37,843 nucleotides of DNA, taken from assembly GCA_964435575.1 (NCBI GenBank), contig CAYSZS010000009.1:1-37843 (forward strand). The letters are read 5' to 3'. The position numbers and the translations under genes are program-made. The notes under the pieces were generated by a model. The model searched no databases and was not told the origin of the DNA. It saw nothing but the letters and a program-made list of their open reading frames with translations. This DNA comes from GWB1-39-12 sp964435575 (lineage in GTDB: Bacteria > Patescibacteriota > Microgenomatia > UBA8517). Of the stretch, positions 14,701 through 22,601 are shown piece after piece; the first letter of the stretch is position 1; every line of letters begins with the position of its first letter.

Positions 14701-16980
14701 TCAGGAGTATCTTTTTTTATTCTCGTCTATGAATCTGCTTTTGGGAAAGTGTGGACCACCTCTTCCTCTTTTCTCAAATTTATCAAATCTCGGTCTACCT
14801 TCAAATCTCCTCTCTCTTCCTCTATCCCCCCTAACTCCACCCCTTTCCTTTCTCCTTTCCTCCTTGAGGGCATCATAAGCCGGATCAAGCATCATCGAAA
14901 GGTTCAATCGTCCCATTTCGTCAACTCCCTTAACTCTTACCTGCACTTTAGCTCCCACCTTCAATATATCAGACGGGTCTTTTACAAAATCACCGCTCAT
15001 ATCAGACACGTGCACCAATCCTTCTTTTCCCGGCAAAATTTCGACAAATGCACCGAAAGACAAAAGACGTTTAACTTCTCCTTCATAAATTTCTCCCGGA
15101 ATAGGTACTTTTGTTATTGACTCAACTCTAAAAATCCCCTGATCCAGTTCTTCAGTTGTTGTTCCTGATACATAAACGGTTCCATCATCGTCAACGTCAA
15201 TCTGTGCGCCTGTTTCTGCGATAATCTTTTTAATGGTTTTCCCTCCTGGACCAATTAGTTCTCCGATTTTTTCGGGGTTAATACGAATAACTTTTATCTT
15301 CGGAGCGTATTTCGAAACAGCCTGCCGAGGAACCGCTATCATTTTCTTCATCACCTCAAGAATCTCAAGGCGAGCCTTTTTAGCTTGTGTTAGAGCTTCC
15401 TTAAATATGGGGATCGTGAGATTAAGCGTCTTGACGTCAAGTTGAAGTGCCGTAATTCCGGATATTGTACCCGCAACTTTAAAATCCATATCACCATGAC
15501 CGTCTTCCAACCCCACAATGTCGGTTAAAACACTAAATTTCCTTAGCCCGTCCGAAGCTTTATGCGAAGGCGGGGTCTCCTCTACAACAACACCCATTGC
15601 AATACCAGCAACGGGTGCTTTTAAAGGCACGCCCGCATCCATCAGTGATAGTGTGGAACCACAAACCGAAGCCATGCTGGTTGAACCGTTTGAAGACAAA
15701 ATTTCAGTAACAACCTGAATTGTGTATGGAAAATCCCCATTCTCGGGAATTACGGGTAATAATGCTTTTTCAGCCAGTGCCCCATGACCGATCTCGCGTC
15801 TTCCAGGACCACTCATTTTCCCGGTCTCACCTGTTGAAAATGGAGGCATGGAGTAAAGATGAATGTAGCGTTTGGTCTCCTCTCCTGCGGCTGTTTCTAT
15901 AAATTGCTCAAGACTAGGCGCGCCCAGTGTGGCAATAGAAAGCGCTTGAGTTTGGCCGCGATTAAAAATGGCCGAACCGTGGGTTCGCGGAAGCACTTCT
16001 ATTTCGCAGGAAAGAGCCCTCACTTCATCAAGCTTCCTGCCATCCGGTCTTTTTCCCGACAAAATTAACTCCCTAACTTCTTTTTTGAAAAGATTCTCGA
16101 AAATTTTTGCCGCACTTACTCTCTCTTCTTCTTTCTCAAAAAGTGACACAATCGCATATTTTGCTTCATCGAACTGAGTGTAACCCGCCTCTTTTGTAGC
16201 CATTGAAGCTACAAGGTCCTTAATATGGGCTTTTGAAAGCTCTTTTACCTTCTTTTCCAAATTTTTATCGGAAACTTCCTTTTCTACTGCTTCCTTTTTG
16301 ACACCAACCTCTTTAACCAAGTCATTTATAAGTTTTATAACTGCCTGTCCTTCCTTCTGTGCATACTCAATCCCTTCCAAAACCTTGTCTTCAGAAACTT
16401 GGTTGGCTCCGGCTTCGATCATGACTACGGCATCTTTTGTTGAAGTTACAACAAGGTCGAGTTCGGAATTTTCTAAATCTGCCTCGGTGGGGTTAGTAAC
16501 AAGCTTGCCATCTTTTAATCCAACTTTAACTATTCCAACTGGACCCCCCCAAGGTACATCCGAAATTGCTATAGCCGCGCTGGCCGCAATGGCAGAAACT
16601 ATATCCGGAGAGTTTTCCAGGTCAATGGATAAAACTGTGATCACAACTTGAACATCTTTGTTGTACTCTTTAGGAAAAAGCGGACGAATTGACCTATCAA
16701 TAAGACGCCCCGAAAGAATCTCTTCATCCGTTGGTCTTCCTTCTCGTTTCACCCACCGACTTCCCTTGATTCTGCCTCCTGCATAAAGCCTTTCTCGATA
16801 CTCAACAGTAAGAGGGAAATAGTCAAGGTTTACCTTTAGTGGGGCCGAAACAACCGTCACTAACGCAACCGTTTCTCCATATCTAGCCATCACGGCACCA
16901 TTAGCTTGAGCCGCTATTGTCCCTGTGGTCAGTGTGAGAGTTCTTCCTCCTAACTCGATACTTTTCTCAATCTTTTTCAT
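14701..16980 (-). CDS. pnp: Polyribonucleotide nucleotidyltransferase (PNPase)
   Basis: Phosphorolytic 3'-to-5' exoribonuclease of the RNA degradation machinery. Domains in order: first RNase PH core, alpha-helical domain, second RNase PH core with GRREIGHGALAEKAL and the catalytic-site signature GDMDFKVAGT, KH domain with IGPGGKTI, S1 domain (GEIYEGEVKRLLSFGAFVEI), and an Arg/Gly-rich tail (RKERGGVRGDRGRERRFEGR) that is likely to add RNA contacts. The length of 759 residues is normal. It lies directly after rpsO, the arrangement conserved in many bacteria. All key motifs are intact. Confidence 0.98.
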   Translation of the reverse strand: MKKIEKSIELGGRTLTLTTGTIAAQANGAVMARYGETVALVTVVSAPLKVNLDYFPLTVEYRERLYAGGRIKGSRWVKREGRPTDEEILSGRLIDRSIRPLFPKEYNKDVQVVITVLSIDLENSPDIVSAIAASAAIAISDVPWGGPVGIVKVGLKDGKLVTNPTEADLENSELDLVVTSTKDAVVMIEAGANQVSEDKVLEGIEYAQKEGQAVIKLINDLVKEVGVKKEAVEKEVSDKNLEKKVKELSKAHIKDLVASMATKEAGYTQFDEAKYAIVSLFEKEEERVSAAKIFENLFKKEVRELILSGKRPDGRKLDEVRALSCEIEVLPRTHGSAIFNRGQTQALSIATLGAPSLEQFIETAAGEETKRYIHLYSMPPFSTGETGKMSGPGRREIGHGALAEKALLPVIPENGDFPYTIQVVTEILSSNGSTSMASVCGSTLSLMDAGVPLKAPVAGIAMGVVVEETPPSHKASDGLRKFSVLTDIVGLEDGHGDMDFKVAGTISGITALQLDVKTLNLTIPIFKEALTQAKKARLEILEVMKKMIAVPRQAVSKYAPKIKVIRINPEKIGELIGPGGKTIKKIIAETGAQIDVDDDGTVYVSGTTTEELDQGIFRVESITKVPIPGEIYEGEVKRLLSFGAFVEILPGKEGLVHVSDMSGDFVKDPSDILKVGAKVQVRVKGVDEMGRLNLSMMLDPAYDALKEERRKERGGVRGDRGRERRFEGRPRFDKFEKRGRGGPHFPKSRFIDENKKRYS

Positions 16981-16989
16981 ATACTTTTT

Positions 16990-17125
16990 CTACTTTCAGC
17001 TTAAAGTCCGATGTCTGAAGACGGAAATTAGATTACGAAGTTTGAGGTCTGAAATGTGAAGTCGGACTTCAATCTTCCTTTTCTAACTTCAAAATCGACC
17101 TTCAAAATTCAATCTTCGAACTTCT
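16990..17125. repeat. Imperfect inverted repeat between rpsO and pnp
   Basis: The spacer is built from GAAGTC, TCTGAA and CTTCAA words, with GAAGTC-G-GACTTC at 17058-17070 at its centre and loosely complementary flanks. In other bacteria the rpsO-pnp spacer carries an RNase III hairpin that governs pnp mRNA decay; a similar role here is inference from position. Confidence 0.5.
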
Positions 17126-17131
17126 TATTTT

Positions 17132-17401
17132 TCATTTCTCCAATCCAATTTCTTTAACCAGTTTACCATACCTTTCTTCATCCCTTCCTTTTAAATAATT
17201 TAGTAGCCTTCTTCTTTTTGCAACCATGGATAATAACCCACGTCGAGAATGAACATCCTTTTTGTGATCTTTGAGGTGTGCCGCGAGTTTATCTATTTGT
17301 GCAGTCAGAAGCGCAATTTGAACTTCCGGAGATCCGGTATCGCCCTTTTCCCTCGCAAACTTCTTAATAATTTCTTCTTTTTCGTCCTTTGTTAATGCCA
17401 T
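17132..17401 (-). CDS. rpsO: 30S ribosomal protein S15
   Basis: Binds 16S rRNA in the central domain of the small subunit. The 89 residues from the ATG at 17401 (MALTKDEKEEIIKKFAREKG) carry the family core DTGSPEVQIALLTAQIDKLA and the C-terminal HSRRGLLSMVAKRRRLLNYL. A longer upstream in-frame extension is rejected because homologues begin at this Met and the added sequence lies in a structured leader. It stands between the DHH-like gene and pnp, as in the classical nusA-infB-rpsO-pnp order. Confidence 0.97.
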   Translation of the reverse strand: MALTKDEKEEIIKKFAREKGDTGSPEVQIALLTAQIDKLAAHLKDHKKDVHSRRGLLSMVAKRRRLLNYLKGRDEERYGKLVKEIGLEK

Positions 17402-17439
17402 CTTTAATTGTAAAACTAAGTAATGGGTGGACAGCCTCG

Positions 17440-17492
17440 TCCTCCGAAGCTTTACCAACAAAGTTGGCAAGCTTTGCTTACGCGAAGGAGGA
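17440..17492 (-). promoter_or_regulatory. Structured leader upstream of rpsO
   Basis: Nested pairings: TCCTCC 17440-17445 with GGAGGA 17487-17492; AAGCTT 17447-17452 with 17469-17474; CCAAC 17455-17459 with GTTGG 17463-17467 around a three-base loop. The element starts about 40 bases upstream of the rpsO start. S15 represses its own mRNA through leader RNA structures in several bacteria, so autoregulation is possible. It may instead be a dispersed repeat. Confidence 0.5.
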
Positions 17493-17594
17493 TTACAAAA
17501 CCTGGTCTTACACCTAAACACTATATTAGCACTTTTTTCCAAAAACAATAGTAGGAATTACTTAAACAAAATTGCTTTAAAACCCTTTACTGCT

Positions 17595-18557
17595 TCAACT
17601 TATTGAATCTCCCTTGTAGATTTTTGGGGCGGAAAGCCAATCGCTGGGAGTGTTTTCTTTTTTGGCCTCTGGTTCGACTTCTACAATTTTTTCATCTGGT
17701 TGGTCATGAACCTGAGTTTGACCACTTCCTGCCTGTTGCGTCGTCCGTTGTACGGGTTGATATGTTTGAGGCGGTGTCTGCATTCTATATTGCATTCCAG
17801 GAATAGCTCCGGGTGGAAAACTTTCCCTTTGGGGTATTGGTTGGGCAGAAGTTCTTCTTCCTCCTGCTCTCATAAGTTCAGCAACTACCGCAAAAGTTTC
17901 GGCAGTAACTGCTGTGTTCGTAAAATTACCGCTTGCGTCCTCGATGCCCATTAGTATGTTGGTAGCAGTGTCTTCATTAATGGAAATACCGATTTCTTTA
18001 ATTAAACCGGCAACAACCTCGCTAACGGAGGAGGCGGGGCGCGAGAAAGATATATAACTTTTATGTGAGGATAATGAAATATCTCTCGTTCCTATGTGGA
18101 CCAAATTTGCGCCCCCCAGTTCTTTTGATGAAATTACCGGAAAATGAGATTCATTTGTCCCCCCAACAAGAATAACCATGTCTACTGTGACGCCTGAGTA
18201 AGAAAGGTCGACTTGATCTTTAGAGGGGGGAGTTATTGATTGCTTTGGTATAACGCTCAATCTAAACTGTCCGTCTTCAATGTCGTAGCTTACTCTTTCT
18301 ATATCATTTGCTTTATAGTCTACAAAGCGTATAACAAGATTTTTATTCCCCAATTCCTGAACAATTCTATTAACACCGATGAGTCTGTTAAACTCAACCG
18401 TCATTGGAGCAGGAGCATAAATTTGAACATCCTTTGTTTCCCTCAAGGAAAGATAAATTGAAAGACCCCCTGCTACCTGATCAAAATAGGGTTTTGTCGG
18501 AAGAAGGATCAAGATACTTTTAGACTGATCGATTATGTTTTTGAATGAATTCTCCAT
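17595..18557 (-). CDS. Degenerate DHH-family protein in the NrnA position
   Basis: 320 residues. The gene sits between infB and rpsO, where many bacteria keep the DHH/DHHA1 nanoRNase or pAp phosphatase nrnA. The fold is recognisable: an opening SKSILILLPTKPYFDQVAGG, a middle region ending GANLVHIGTRDISLS, then ASSVSEVVAGLIKEI and LMGIEDASGNFTN. The metal-binding residues are missing: the usual DxDAxGS motif is DQVAGGL, and the DHH triad is replaced by HIGTRD. The last 90 residues are Pro/Gln-rich and probably disordered. An RNA- or nucleotide-binding role without hydrolysis is inferred, not shown. Confidence 0.7.
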   Translation of the reverse strand: MENSFKNIIDQSKSILILLPTKPYFDQVAGGLSIYLSLRETKDVQIYAPAPMTVEFNRLIGVNRIVQELGNKNLVIRFVDYKANDIERVSYDIEDGQFRLSVIPKQSITPPSKDQVDLSYSGVTVDMVILVGGTNESHFPVISSKELGGANLVHIGTRDISLSSHKSYISFSRPASSVSEVVAGLIKEIGISINEDTATNILMGIEDASGNFTNTAVTAETFAVVAELMRAGGRRTSAQPIPQRESFPPGAIPGMQYRMQTPPQTYQPVQRTTQQAGSGQTQVHDQPDEKIVEVEPEAKKENTPSDWLSAPKIYKGDSIS

Positions 18558-18559
18558 AA

Positions 18560-18705
18560 TTTAAAAAATTCGAAATTCTAATATCTAAATCCGAAACAAA
18601 TTCAAATATTAAAATTCAAAATCTAAAACTTAGTAATGAATAGTTTAAAATTTTGAACATTTGAATTTATAAATTGTTTAGAGTTTCGAATTTAGGATTT
18701 AGGAT
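18560..18705. repeat. Long imperfect inverted repeat between infB and the DHH-like gene
   Basis: An AAATTC, CTAAAT and TTCGAA word array whose two halves are complementary over most of their length. The inner arms AAATTCAAAT 18598-18607 and ATTTGAATTT 18659-18668 pair perfectly. The right arm runs into the infB stop region. No clear U-tract follows. Confidence 0.65.
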
Positions 18706-20128
18706 TTTTACTAACCGATAGTATAACATCTCCAATCTCGAAATCAAGTTGGGGCGTAAAAAGAATACCACATTCCTCACCTTGTTTTACCAAATCAACG
18801 CTATCCTTACCTTTCTTAATTGAAATAATTTTTATCTTCCCCATTTCCTTTTCATCTCTTACTAAAAGTAAACTATCGGTTTTTGATATCTTGCCAGTCA
18901 TAATCCTACAACCCGCAACCAGTTTTTTCTCATATGGAAAACTCGCGATAACCTCAGCTTTACCCAAAGTTTCTAACTGATCCTTTTTAATTAGTTCATC
19001 CAGGCTTTCAAAAAGTTTATAAATAATACTAAAAGATTGGATATCAGTACCCTCTGTATCTGCTAGTTTTTTTACAGAATTAGAAATTTTTGATTCAAAT
19101 GCGATAATTTTTGCATTAGAACTCTTTGCCAAGAAAACATCGCCCTCGCTAACGTCTCCCACTCCAGAAAAAATAACCGCAATCTCCTTGGGTAGATTGC
19201 CGCTAATTGCCTCCAGACCTCCCGCATTCTTGGCTTTCAGGACTATAGGAACTTGACCTTCCTCGACTTTAACTTTTGTAATCTTTTTGCCCTCTTCAAC
19301 ATTTGCCATTGTAGTTTTTTCGTCCAACTTCCAAATTCTACTCCCAACGTCGGGTGCTTCGCTGAAACCCAAAACAAGGGCGGGCTGTCCTGGACCGACG
19401 CTTTCGACAGACTTTTCATTTGAGTCAAAAATTCCGCGGACTTTATCTTTTTGGGTTCCTGCCGCAATTTCGTCGCCAACACTAAGAGTCCCTTCCCTGA
19501 CAACAATCGATGCTGTTGTGCCCCTATTGTCTTTACCGGTTTCAATAACTACTGCTTCAAGTATTCCTTCCGGGTCTCCTTTTATCCCATGCACCTCTGA
19601 AACCAGACTAATCGTTTCCAGAAGTTCTTCAACCCCCAGGCCTTCCCTTGCTGATACCGAAACCAGAGGAACATCTCCCCCCCTACCTTCAAATTTAACC
19701 CCCTGGTCTTCAAGTTGAGTACGCACTGCCTCAGTCGACGCGGAAGGTAGATCAACCTTTGTTGCAGCAACGACGTATGGTATATCGGCAGCCAATATAT
19801 AGGTAAGCGCCTCTTTTGTTTGGGGTTTAACACCATCATCCGCAGCTACCACTAAAACTGCTATATCGGCCACTTTCGCTCCTCTTGAGCGAATTTTTGC
19901 AAAAGCTGCGTGACCCGGAGTATCAATAAAGGTTATTTTTTTACCCTCTTTTGTCGTTACAACCGAGGCGCCAATTTTTTGCGTTATTCCACCGGCTTCT
20001 TTTTGAGCAATATTTGTCTGACGAATATAGTCAAGAAGTGTTGTTTTGCCATGGTCAACATGGCCCAGAACAACAACGATTGGTGGCCTTGTTTGACTTT
20101 TTGCATCTGCCGAAACTTTCTTATCCAT
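18692..20128 (-). CDS. infB: Translation initiation factor IF-2, core-only form
   Basis: GTPase that places initiator tRNA on the ribosome. It begins almost directly at the G domain: GHVDHGKT (G1), AGGITQKIGA (switch I), DTPGHAAF (G3), then TKVD where most IF-2 proteins have NKxD, followed by domains II, III and IV. At 478 residues it lacks the long N-terminal domains of the roughly 700-900-residue forms. The ATG at 20128 has a GGTGAT-like ribosome-binding stretch just upstream; a GTG at 20137 is the alternative. It follows nusA on the same strand. rbfA and truB, usual neighbours, are not here. Confidence 0.96.
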   Translation of the reverse strand: MDKKVSADAKSQTRPPIVVVLGHVDHGKTTLLDYIRQTNIAQKEAGGITQKIGASVVTTKEGKKITFIDTPGHAAFAKIRSRGAKVADIAVLVVAADDGVKPQTKEALTYILAADIPYVVAATKVDLPSASTEAVRTQLEDQGVKFEGRGGDVPLVSVSAREGLGVEELLETISLVSEVHGIKGDPEGILEAVVIETGKDNRGTTASIVVREGTLSVGDEIAAGTQKDKVRGIFDSNEKSVESVGPGQPALVLGFSEAPDVGSRIWKLDEKTTMANVEEGKKITKVKVEEGQVPIVLKAKNAGGLEAISGNLPKEIAVIFSGVGDVSEGDVFLAKSSNAKIIAFESKISNSVKKLADTEGTDIQSFSIIYKLFESLDELIKKDQLETLGKAEVIASFPYEKKLVAGCRIMTGKISKTDSLLLVRDEKEMGKIKIISIKKGKDSVDLVKQGEECGILFTPQLDFEIGDVILSVSKNPKS

Positions 20129-20139
20129 ATTAATCACCC

Positions 20140-20251
20140 TTAACTATCGAAGCCGGAAGTCGGAAATAAGAAGTCTGATTACGAGGATTGAATGTTGAGA
20201 AAAGAACTCAATTTTCCAATTTCCATTTTCATTTTTCGTCTTCAGTCTTCG
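20140..20251. repeat. Imperfect inverted repeat between nusA and infB
   Basis: CGAAG, GGAAGTC and AAATTG words on one side face their complements on the other. The right arm (about 20237-20251) lies inside the 3' end of nusA. Similar in style to the rpsO-pnp spacer but with its own word set. Confidence 0.5.
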
Positions 20252-21359
20252 AATTTCCTTCTTTTGACTTCTCGTTGACTTTTAACTTTTTACCCTTATT
20301 CTTTTTTGTTAAATCTCCTTTTGCTAGAGTTGCTTCTTTCTTCTCAACATCCTCAGCGACCTCTGTGATTACCTTTTTCTCAACCGGCGTCCCTTTTATC
20401 TCTATTTTCCAATTAGTCAATTTTGAGGCGAGGCGGGCATTTTGGCCGTCACGACCAATCGCCAAAGATAATTGATCCTCAGGTGCTTTCACTGTTGCCG
20501 TTTTTGTTTTTTCGTCAAGTTTTACACTAAGCCCTTCAGCCGGAGCAAGAGCAGCTTTTATCAAATCTCCCGTGTCATCCGTATACTGAATAATATCAAC
20601 TCGTTCTCCCCCCAACTCATTTGTAACGGCTTGAACCCTCACTCCCTTTTGCCCTACACAGCTTCCCACAGGATCAACCCCTGATTGATTAGAAAAAACC
20701 GCCATTTTTGTCCTAACTCCAGCTTCTCTTGCAATTAACTTTACCTCAACACTCTTAGAAGACATTTCTGGCACCTCTCTTTCAAAAAGCTTTTTTACAA
20801 AATCAGGAGAAGCTCGGGAAAGAAAAATTTGTTTACCTTTAAGAGTTTCCCTAATCTCTTTCAGAAGAAAACTCAAGCGCTGACTTAGATTTAAACGCTC
20901 AGTCGGAACTCGCTCATCCTTAGGCATGATGCCTTCGGTCCTGCCCAAATCCACCCTCACGTCTGGTCCGTCAAATCTTAAAATCATGCCCGAAATTAAA
21001 CTTCCGACGCGTCCCTCAAACTCACCCATTATTGCGCCTTTTTCGGCCTCTCGAATCTTTTGATGGATAACCTGCTTTGCAGTCTGAGCCGCAATTCGGC
21101 CGAATCCAGGAGGCGTAACATCTTTCCTCTTTTCCGGTGCATTAAGTGGCCAGGCAATTATTCTCGCCTCCCCGCTTACGGGGTCAATTTCTGCATCATA
21201 TTCAAATTCCTCGATTTCTTCGCCCCTTTCCCTTGCATCCCTTCTATACGCAGCAACATAAGCCTCTTTTATTGTTTCCAAAATAACGTCAGCCTCCAAG
21301 CCGCGTTCGGCGGCTATTGCCCGCAGTGCTTGTGCAAATTCTGTTCTTGGTGTCTGCAT
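20229..21359 (-). CDS. nusA: Transcription termination/antitermination protein NusA
   Basis: Binds RNA polymerase and nascent RNA to modulate pausing and termination. Residues about 1-125 form the RNA polymerase-binding domain (FAQALRAIAAERG at the start), followed by S1 (GEFEGRVGSLISG, VDLGRTEGIMP), KH1 with DPVGSCVGQKGVRV and KH2 with LAIGRDGQNARLA. A Lys-rich tail follows, and no acidic repeats are present. 376 residues, as in Gram-positive forms. The start is the ATG at 21359; the in-frame extension upstream covers the leader and its terminator and is rejected. It heads the nusA-infB block; rimP is absent. Confidence 0.96.
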   Translation of the reverse strand: MQTPRTEFAQALRAIAAERGLEADVILETIKEAYVAAYRRDARERGEEIEEFEYDAEIDPVSGEARIIAWPLNAPEKRKDVTPPGFGRIAAQTAKQVIHQKIREAEKGAIMGEFEGRVGSLISGMILRFDGPDVRVDLGRTEGIMPKDERVPTERLNLSQRLSFLLKEIRETLKGKQIFLSRASPDFVKKLFEREVPEMSSKSVEVKLIAREAGVRTKMAVFSNQSGVDPVGSCVGQKGVRVQAVTNELGGERVDIIQYTDDTGDLIKAALAPAEGLSVKLDEKTKTATVKAPEDQLSLAIGRDGQNARLASKLTNWKIEIKGTPVEKKVITEVAEDVEKKEATLAKGDLTKKNKGKKLKVNEKSKEGNSKTEDEK

Positions 21360-21440
21360 ATCACTGAAATCACGGAAAAAACTGATGGCGCAGAATAAAT
21401 TTCTCTGTGCTTTCTTATTATTTAGTGCCTTCTGCGATCT

Positions 21441-21470
21441 AAAAAAAATGGCGGGCAAAAATCCCACCAT
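21441..21470 (-). terminator. Intrinsic terminator in the nusA leader
   Basis: On the minus strand an eight-pair stem (ATGGTGGG with CCCGCCAT, one G-U pair; 21463-21470 and 21448-21455) with a seven-base loop is followed by a run of T (21447-21441). It lies between the nusA promoter (21494-21522) and the nusA ATG (21359), so it can act as an attenuator as well as ending dnaJ transcripts. Confidence 0.8.
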
Positions 21471-21493
21471 CCCCAAATTCCAAATCTGATGCA

Positions 21494-21522
21494 ATTTTAC
21501 CCCGAAAGCAACTCTTAGTCAA
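21494..21522 (-). promoter_or_regulatory. Promoter of the nusA-infB block
   Basis: On the minus strand TTGACT (21517-21522), a 17-base spacer and TAAAAT (21494-21499). It directly follows the dnaJ stop. Transcripts would start near 21487 and carry a leader of about 128 bases. Confidence 0.75.
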
Positions 21523-22443
21523 TCAGAATCCTTCTCCCTGAAGATTTTCGATAAGGTCTTTTTGTTCTCTCGTTAATCTCTCGGGAACGGCAATCGTTAG
21601 ACGAACGTATTCATCACCCCGTCTCGCCTCGCGGTGAAGCGGGCCGCGACCGTGTAAAATTGGGGCACCTTTTCCTCGAAGGCGCATCGTGGTGCCTGAC
21701 TGTATTCCCGGTCGAATACGAACCTTTGTTTCACCGTCAACCGTTGGCACTTTGATTTCTCCACCGAGTACTGCTAAAGAAAAGGGTATTGAAACGCGAA
21801 CGTAAATGTCGGCCCCATCCCGTTCAAAAATTTCGTGCGGTCTTATGTTTATCGAAAGTATAAAATCATCAAACTTAATTCGGGATCCCTCGTCAACCCC
21901 GGGGGGGATTTTTATTTTCCGTTTTTTTCCTTCAATCGAAACTTCTTTTTCAACTCCTTTAATTGCTTCCATAAAATCAATAGCTATGGAATATCGGGGA
22001 ACTTGTCGCTGGCGGGCGCCGAATGGTGTCCCGCCACCAAAAAACGATTCAAAAATATCAAAAGGGTCACCAAAGTCAAAACCGGCAAAAGGAGAGCCGT
22101 CGCCACCGGTTGATGTATAAGTATAAGTAAACGGACCCCAACGGCCTGACTGTGCCTGACCAAACGGTCCACCCCCCGGGAAGCCTTGTGCTCCACGGAA
22201 ACCACCCCCAGGAGAAAAAGCTTCGTGTCCAAACTGATCATAGGCGGCACGCTTTTGTGAATCCGACAGAACCTGATAGGCTTCATTTATTTCTTTGAAG
22301 CGCTTTTCGGCGGCTTCCTTATCATCTTTATGCCTATCAGGATGCCACTCCAATGCCTGCTTCCGATAGGCCTTTTTAAGCTCATCCGCAGAAGCGCCTT
22401 TTGTGACACCTAAAATATCGTAGTAATCGCTCTTAGCAGCCAT
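21523..22443 (-). CDS. dnaJ: DnaJ/CbpA-type co-chaperone without zinc finger
   Basis: Stimulates DnaK ATPase and delivers clients. The J domain fills residues 1-70 (YYDILGVTKGASADELKKAY, HPD motif at WHPDR), followed by a Gly/Phe-rich stretch with GGGFRGAQGFPGGGPFGQ and the two C-terminal substrate-binding beta domains (PRYSIAIDFMEAIKGVEKEV, KIPPGVDEGSRI, RPHEIFERDGADIYV). The four CxxCxGxG zinc repeats are missing, so this is a class II (CbpA-like) protein of 306 residues. Its start codon lies inside a CIRCE-type operator, linking it to HrcA control. Confidence 0.95.
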   Translation of the reverse strand: MAAKSDYYDILGVTKGASADELKKAYRKQALEWHPDRHKDDKEAAEKRFKEINEAYQVLSDSQKRAAYDQFGHEAFSPGGGFRGAQGFPGGGPFGQAQSGRWGPFTYTYTSTGGDGSPFAGFDFGDPFDIFESFFGGGTPFGARQRQVPRYSIAIDFMEAIKGVEKEVSIEGKKRKIKIPPGVDEGSRIKFDDFILSINIRPHEIFERDGADIYVRVSIPFSLAVLGGEIKVPTVDGETKVRIRPGIQSGTTMRLRGKGAPILHGRGPLHREARRGDEYVRLTIAVPERLTREQKDLIENLQGEGF

Positions 22444-22459
22444 ATTCTTTAAGTGCTAA
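22433..22459 (-). promoter_or_regulatory. CIRCE-type HrcA operator over the dnaJ start codon
   Basis: Minus strand: TTAGCACTT, nine bases, GGCTGCTAA. This matches the CIRCE consensus TTAGCACTC-N9-GAGTGCTAA at 15 of 18 arm positions with exact spacing. The second arm is formed by the first codons (ATG GCT GCT AAG), so the operator covers the start codon. Confidence 0.85.
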
Positions 22460-22487
22460 TTATATAAATGTCGCCGTCAATTGTGAA
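22459..22487 (-). promoter_or_regulatory. dnaJ promoter
   Basis: Minus strand TTCACA (22482-22487), a 17-base spacer and perfect TATAAT (22459-22464). The -10 box shares one base with the CIRCE arm, so HrcA binding would cover the transcription start. Confidence 0.8.
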
Positions 22488-22601
22488 GCATTAATTTAAA
22501 ACGAAGCAAAAAATCACTTGTGTCTAAAGTCTGCGAATATGCGCCACTTAATGGGTGTTCGTCGATTTATAAAAAATAGCATAAAATGATACAATGAGCA
22601 T

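Noticed and set aside
17402..17548. 49-residue N-terminal extension of S15
   Set aside because: It runs through the structured leader, and homologous S15 proteins begin at the ATG at 17401.
21360..21494. 45-residue N-terminal extension of NusA
   Set aside because: It covers the promoter -10 region and the intrinsic terminator; homologues begin at MQTPRTEFAQAL.
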